In this document: piece by piece, positions 58,692 through 64,000 of the stretch
Layout: each line of letters opens with the position of its first letter
How positions within the stretch are numbered: position 1 is the first letter of the stretch
The notes under the pieces: generated by a model
What the model was told of the DNA's origin: nothing
Databases searched by the model: none
Seen by the model: only the letters and a program-made list of their open reading frames with translations
Program-made: the position numbers and the translations under genes
Assembly: GCA_003116995.1 (NCBI GenBank)
Contig: BDSL01000127.1
Span: 1 to 64,000, forward strand
Source of the DNA: Yamagishiella unicocca
Lineage: Eukaryota; Chlorophyta; Chlorophyceae; Chlamydomonadales; Volvocaceae
DNA: 64,000 bases
Direction of reading: 5' to 3'

Positions 58692-60900
58692 CAGCCCGGG
58701 AAACCGGCTCCGATCTAGGTACATCCCGCACATAGAAGCTCGGGCCAACCCCAGGCTGCAATGCTGACGTGTCAGGCTTGATACATGCGTCGTACGGGAG
58801 CTTTCAGGTTTGGGCAAGCACTTGCAAGTATTCGACATCATGATTGGTGTTATGGGTTGTTCAATCTGATCAAGTGGTACCTGGCCTTGAAGACGAGGAT
58901 AGAGGGGGCCATGGGTGCTGCTCATTGTGTTTCATCATTTTTGATAACGGGGCCATGGGGATGGAGATGGTCCCGCCTGTGTCCACATGCACTGGCGAGG
59001 GGCGCACAAGTACTTGCTCGCACGTATACACGCCAGTCCCTTGATTAGTCGCGTCGTTAGTTCTTAATCGGGGCAAGCCCCAGTCGGCTAACAGGAGGAT
59101 GTAGTAGGCATATCATGTACCCCATGCTTTATTCATGCGTGCATAAGTTTTGTCAGCTGGTCATAATTGCATGGCGATCATATTGTTCCTTAGGTTGCAC
59201 TCTGTTGCACTCCTCACGGCTACAGCAGGATGCGGGTTTTGAGTCAGGGAGGGATCCCGTCTGGGGTTCATGCGCAGGACGCAGACCCCGCTCATGATTT
59301 TGCCACTTTTATGCAAGTTATACCTCCGCGTATGTGTGGCGCAATTTGAACGTGTACACATTGGGTTCGCATTCCTGGTTGGAATGGCCCATATGCGCCT
59401 CGCGGTTGCTAGTGCACGCACGTTACACTGATGGGCACACTCGGGTGCGTCGCTTGTCGCAAGAGGAAGTGAGTATTGCCTAATGCAATCTGAACGTCTC
59501 GGAAAAACGTTATGCAGGAAAGCGGGTAACGTATTGTGACCCCCTAACAAAGCTGTAGACCTCTAATAGCTCGTAATATCCGCATATCGCTTGATTGATT
59601 CGTCGTGCTCCTTTCGCATATTGTGTTGTGTACTGTACATATGTAAGGGCAACAGCGTCAATCACAGTTGGTGCTAGATCGATCGGAAAGAAGGCGTGGT
59701 TCGGTATGGTTTCGCACGGTCTAGCTGAACTGCGAATGGAGCGTGCTGGTAATCACAGCTCCCTGCAAAGCCATATGATTTTCGCGGCTAGGCTAGGGTT
59801 GAAGCCGATCGAAGGGAGATGGGATGGGTTTTGAAGAAGGCATGAAAGGCTGCGGGTCCCCTACCGTACCCCTCAAGGCCTATGACACCATCCGTGACAA
59901 GGCACATAAACAAGGGTCGCAGATAATGAAGGCCCAAGGTTCAGCCCCAGATGATGATATGCAGTTTGAAGGCTCTTCCCGGCTTGCCGTCGCTCATTTA
60001 CCGCCACGCTTCCGCCTAGCGTCAGCTACCTTCTCGCGTCGATAGATGTCCCACCCCCGCAAACACGATGCGCTCCCACTGTCAACTCGAAACGCGTTTA
60101 TTTATGGCGTCGCTTTGTGCATCTGCTCCATTCGCCGCTTCCCCGTCTCGGATCTGTTTGTGCATCGTTTTGAACCGCCTCAGCGACCCATCCCAACTCC
60201 CGTCTTGCGTGAGGTCTTCCTCTTTGTCAGCCAATTTTCCCCTACACGCCCCTGCAATCACGCCTGCTCTTTGGGCAGATAGGACCGTATTTGGAGGTAA
60301 TCAACGCATGCCGCTTGCATTGCTCAGTCCGGCTGCTTTCCACATGAGAACGGCCACGTAGTCCCTGCTGTAAGCCAATTGGCATTTTTTGTATATGCCG
60401 AGCTGCTGGATCGCAAATGGCAAATTAGACATTAGGGTCCGCAGTGCAGTCCTTACCTAGGTATTCTCTTCTTCGGAGACAATGGTAAGATCCAGCAAAC
60501 CGTCACAGGCTTTCTAACCTCCGCAAATATTGCGTTTCTGGGTGGAAATCTTGGTGATCCACTTAGTGTTGAAGGGTCGGCTTGCCATCGTCGATTATTG
60601 TCGTAGTGAAACGATATCACAGATGCCTGCTGAGCCGAATGGCTACGGTTGTCAGCAGCTCAGCATTCGCGCAGCCCATGCGTTTATTTGGTTTATAAAT
60701 AAACGGCATGGGACACCATCACGAATATGCCGCAGTTTCCATGTTGCAGTTGCGAAGGAAAACGCCGGGGTTCGGGGGCCACAGAGGAACACTTTGACGC
60801 AGCAAATGTCAGCGGCTGATAACCCATACCTGTATAAAATGTCAGCCAATTGCAGCAAGCAGGCAGCAAACAAGCACGCACCGGACCGGTGTCCCCTCGC
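58692..60900. other. Spacer after the CHASE-PDE gene, no gene recognised
   Basis: Only short frames. One of 73 codons at 59824-60045 (MGFEEGMKGCGSPTVPLKAY...) is somewhat coding-like but stands alone. Confidence 0.4.
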
Positions 60901-61870
60901 CGACAATTTTCCTAGTACTGCCCTGTTGCCCGTGGTCGGTGGTCGGTGTGCTCGGAGGCCTGTCCCGGCGGTCGCGTTGGCGCTGCGGGTTGCCGCTGCC
61001 CTGCATGGTCAGAACGGTGGCTGCCCCCGCCGGTGTCCGGCCTCTGGCCCGTGTGCTGCTGTGGTTGGCGCAAGCCCCCCCTCTGGCTGCGAGCAGTGCA
61101 TTTGGGATGTTGTCGCCCTGGCCGCTCCCAGTGCGATTGACCTCGGCCGCTGCGCGTTCTGGGATGTTTCGTCCCGACAACGGTGACGACGATGGCGGTG
61201 ACTTGCGTGCGCTGACGCTTTAGCCAGCCCGCGGAGTCTTGCTCAGCTAGATGTGCTGCAGGCCGGGTGGGGTGCTGTCGGGGCCGCCCACCCGTTACTG
61301 TGTGGTTGTTGGTCGCTTGCGGTGTGCTGGCTGAGCCCTGGCCGCCCAGGGGGAACTGCGCAGCTCCCGCCTGGTGCGCTTCCTGGGGGACATTAGTCCG
61401 CCTGTCTGGTGCCTTCAACGTGCCTTCTGGGCTCGGAGCTGGTAAAGATTTTTCTCCAGTGCGGTTCGGCCCGCCTAGCTACTACCATTGTCTGGGACTG
61501 TGTTGTGGGTGCGCCTGGGGCGCCGTCTGCCCGGTTTTGTGTTTTCCCCGTCCTGTTGGGCTCGGTTTGTTGGCACTGCCCGCTGTGCTTGAATTTCCTT
61601 GGCTGTCTTTTTTCGCGTGTGGGTGGTGCCTGGGCCGCCAGGGATTTCCTTCCCCAGCCCGTCGGTCCAGGCAGTCTGATCCCACCGTCTTCCCTGTGGT
61701 GGGCCTTGGGGCGCCTTGGGTTGTCGTGTTTTACAACTGTTTTTTCAGACTTGCTCATTTGGACGAGCGGGCTGTCCTGTCTCCTGTGCCTTTTGGAGTG
61801 TCTGCTGGCTGCTAGCGCTGGCGTCTCGTACGGTGAGGTCTCGGTATGGAGCCCTGGACACACTAAACTG
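60900..61870 (+). mobile_element. Probable remnant of a LINE 3' region
   Basis: A GC-rich, G/T-skewed island in AT-richer surroundings, like the LINE at 6543-8580. A plus-strand frame ending near 61186 contains CIWDVVALAAPSAIDLG, which resembles VWDVVCLAAVAVLGLG in the C-terminal part of that LINE. It is followed by a G/T-rich tail. Frames are broken and no RT is present. The assignment rests on this short similarity and composition. Confidence 0.4.
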
Positions 61871-62215
61871 TTTTGATACAAACCGGTACCGGGAATCCAA
61901 CAAGTTCTAAGGAAAGTTTTCATATGCCGCAATAGCAGAATATGTCTTCAGTACACATGTATACTGCGTTGCTTTGCGACGTACGGACGTGCTGCCCGAG
62001 AATTCCGTTTTCACACTAAAGTAATATCATTCCGCAAAGCAAATGGCATTGTATGAGCACATTCTATGATAAGAAAAGGTTACAGTGAGATGCTTGTATG
62101 TTTGCCAATGCGTTTAACCGTGCTTTGTGCCCTGCAAGTAAGGGATACCTACGACACAGCCTGAACTTTGAGTACAGGGAACCTGGCTGTAAATAGATAG
62201 GAACATATTTGAGCA
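61871..62215. promoter_or_regulatory. Upstream region of the second CHASE gene
   Basis: Between the LINE-like remnant and the ATG at 62216. No specific promoter element is identified. Confidence 0.3.
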
Positions 62216-64000
62216 ATGATACCTCGACCGCAACCTAGTGTCTCAGAGCAGGGTGATAGGCTACGCCGTGCGCAGTTAATGACCGCCGTAACGGAGGCCG
62301 CGCGGGTAAGTTCACTAGGCGCATCGCTGTTCACTGTAAGCTGCGTGGTCGACGACAGCTAGCATAATAATTACGGTGGATGCCCCTTGTTGCTGCCCAC
62401 GTGCAGGAATTGGCACGTATCGTTCGCGCCTATCCGTCCACCCTGATATGGCCTCTTAGTTTGCTTGCCCTTCTTTTGGGACTCGGCGTGTGGGGAGCAT
62501 TACGTATGGCCGACTTGGAGGAACGCAATGCCAAGGTTGGTTTAACGGGTGAACCGGTACACTGACGCCTTCCCCCCGGCGTTAGCATCCAGTTGAATGT
62601 GAAACCGAAGGAACTTCAGGAATATCGCGCATCCGTGTTCGTATTGTCTTCATGTGGCGGCAAAGCGGCCAGTCTGTCTGCGCGCGGGCAGCAGACCGTC
62701 ACCACACGCTGCCGAGGGAAGAGACGCTTTCCCAGCGGCAGCGTGCAAGCAGGCTTATCTACCTCGGATTCCATTGGTCCACTCCCCGTGTCGTACGGAC
62801 ATATGCCCGTACCGGAAAATGCCTATTAGAGGAGCTACCCATAGCTCAAGACCGCTTCGCCCAAGTCCCGAAACACTCCGGGCAGTGCCGAATTAGGAAG
62901 TGTGCGGGGCACAATCCGCATCAGCACACACAGCTGATGCAAACCCTAAATGTCAACCGGCTATGGCTCTTACTTGCTGCCACCATGGAAAACCGTGCGT
63001 CAGGCGCCGTATTTGCTCCAATTTTGTTGTGCAGTATCTGTCTTAAACAATCAGCGAGGTACAAGATGTGGTCGAGCGAGATGCGGCACGATTTTCCTTT
63101 TGGACAACACGGCGCAATTCCTCAGTAAAGGCGCTCGCTCCATCCCCATCGTGCCCCCTGTGTCCCCCCTCTTGAGTACAGGAACGCGCCACCAACCTTG
63201 CCCTGGACACAGCCCTGTGGTTTCGGTCCCAAATCTTGGGGAGCGCTGTCCCTGTCCAGATACTGGTGGCGTTGGTCAGCTACAACCCGCAATATGAGGC
63301 GGTTCAGAGCATGTTTCGGAGCCTCGGGCCCGTGATGTTGGCCCAGGTGCGACATGTGTCGCGTCTTTGGAGCGTTTAGGGTCTGCAGTCGCCAATCGAC
63401 CAGCTTAAGTAAGGTGACGGCGTAAGTGAAGTTGCTTGCAGCCCGACTGGCTGAATTGCTTGCCCGCGGCAATCGTCCTTTTGATGGCGGCCGGTGTGGG
63501 TTGGCTGTAGCATAGCACCCACGCAGAAACGTCTGTGCGGTATGTATGGAACGGGTACGGTGCGCGAGTACAAATCGAAGGTAACAGTAGCCGCGGCAGC
63601 ATCACCATATCTGCTGGTGCCCCTAACAAACAAGCGACCTGCTGGGATACCCCGCGGGCTGGTGTGGTTTAATTTCGGACGCAGACGCCAGGCAACCCAA
63701 CCATCAACGTGGAGCTGGTGCCCAATGGCGTCATCCGGGACACTTACCCAATCGAAGGCCTTGAAAAAGCTGTGGGCCTTGACCTGTTCGCGTGTGAGTA
63801 CCTAATTTTGTGGGCGTCGTGGCCGACTGCAGGCAGCCAGCATAAGTTTTCCTAGGGCCTCAAAACTACTTGCAAGCGACCCGCAGGTTTTCCGCGTTTT
63901 CCAGTTAATATTTTCGTGTTCTTTTCGGGATTTTTGCTCTTTAAGGGATAACTAACCCCTTTCCGCTGCCGGTATGCAATCTATGCAGCCACCGTGACGG
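62216..64000 (+). CDS. Second CHASE-domain receptor gene, paralogue, cut by the window end
   Basis: Exons 62216-62305, 62407-62535, 63182-63346, 63685-63793 and the first 12 bases of a fifth from 63989. The first three exons have exactly the same length and phase as those of the gene at 48706. Seen: MIPRPQPSVSEQGDRLRRAQ, a TM1 exon with IVRAYPSTLIWPLSLLALLL, ERATNLALDTALWFRSQIL, and VPNGVIRDTYPIEGLEKAVG LDLFA, a textbook CHASE motif. The fifth exon starts after CTATGCAG in the same phase as the paralogue. Whether a PDE domain follows cannot be seen. The sensor sequence has diverged (VPVQILVALVSYNPQYE against INVELLAAVIAFTPQYE), so the ligand may differ. Confidence 0.87.

Noticed and set aside
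61267..61932. Long frames on both strands in the GC-rich island
   Set aside because: They mirror each other, lack motifs, and look like a retroelement 3' UTR rather than a gene.
1..64000. CRISPR arrays, tRNA or rRNA genes, bacterial operons
   Set aside because: The repeats present are tandem without spacer structure, no cloverleaf or rRNA sequence was recognised, and all genes are intron-rich eukaryotic ones.

Overview
This window is nuclear DNA of a green alga, most likely a chlorophycean of the Chlamydomonas/Volvox lineage. The genes are dense in short GT-AG introns. Several 3' ends carry TGTAA, the usual green-algal polyadenylation signal. The protein families are eukaryotic and partly plastid-specific (a fibrillin). 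There are no operons or bacterial-type signals. All exon joins below were assembled by hand from splice signals, reading phase and family similarity; no alignment or search was run.

Left part (1-21 kb) is rich in mobile and decaying sequence. It holds an edge fragment of an unknown gene, a four-exon hypothetical gene (1.6-3.0 kb), a fragment of a 2-oxoglutarate/Fe(II) oxygenase abutting a very large inverted repeat (3.9-4.8 kb), and broken coding fragments (4.8-5.4 kb). A hypothetical gene (6.0-10.4 kb) may be split by an intron containing a 5'-truncated LINE and a degenerate tyrosine-recombinase element. Then come a plastid fibrillin gene (minus strand, 11.7-13.5 kb), an EF-hand protein gene (plus, 13.9-15.2 kb), a short hypothetical gene, two minisatellites, and a 5'-truncated Ty3/gypsy chromovirus (minus, 18.3-20.8 kb).

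Middle part (22-32.6 kb) is housekeeping: RPL35/uL29 (minus, 22.1-25.2 kb), an acidic disordered protein (minus, 26.5-28.6 kb, 5' end uncertain) and a six-exon Tim17/Tim22/B14.7-family gene, probably a complex I subunit (minus, 30.5-32.6 kb).

Right part (32.9-64 kb) consists of two tandem gene families in the same orientation. Two choline-transporter-like (CTL/SLC44) paralogues (32.9-38.4 and 40.1-45.3 kb) share every intron position seen and have patches of near identity that suggest gene conversion. Then comes an 18-exon receptor-like gene (48.7-58.7 kb) encoding two membrane segments, an extracytoplasmic CHASE sensor domain and a cytoplasmic class I cyclic-nucleotide phosphodiesterase. A second copy starts at 62.2 kb and runs off the window. 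This CHASE-PDE architecture, which would couple an external ligand directly to cyclic-nucleotide breakdown, is the most interesting content of the window.
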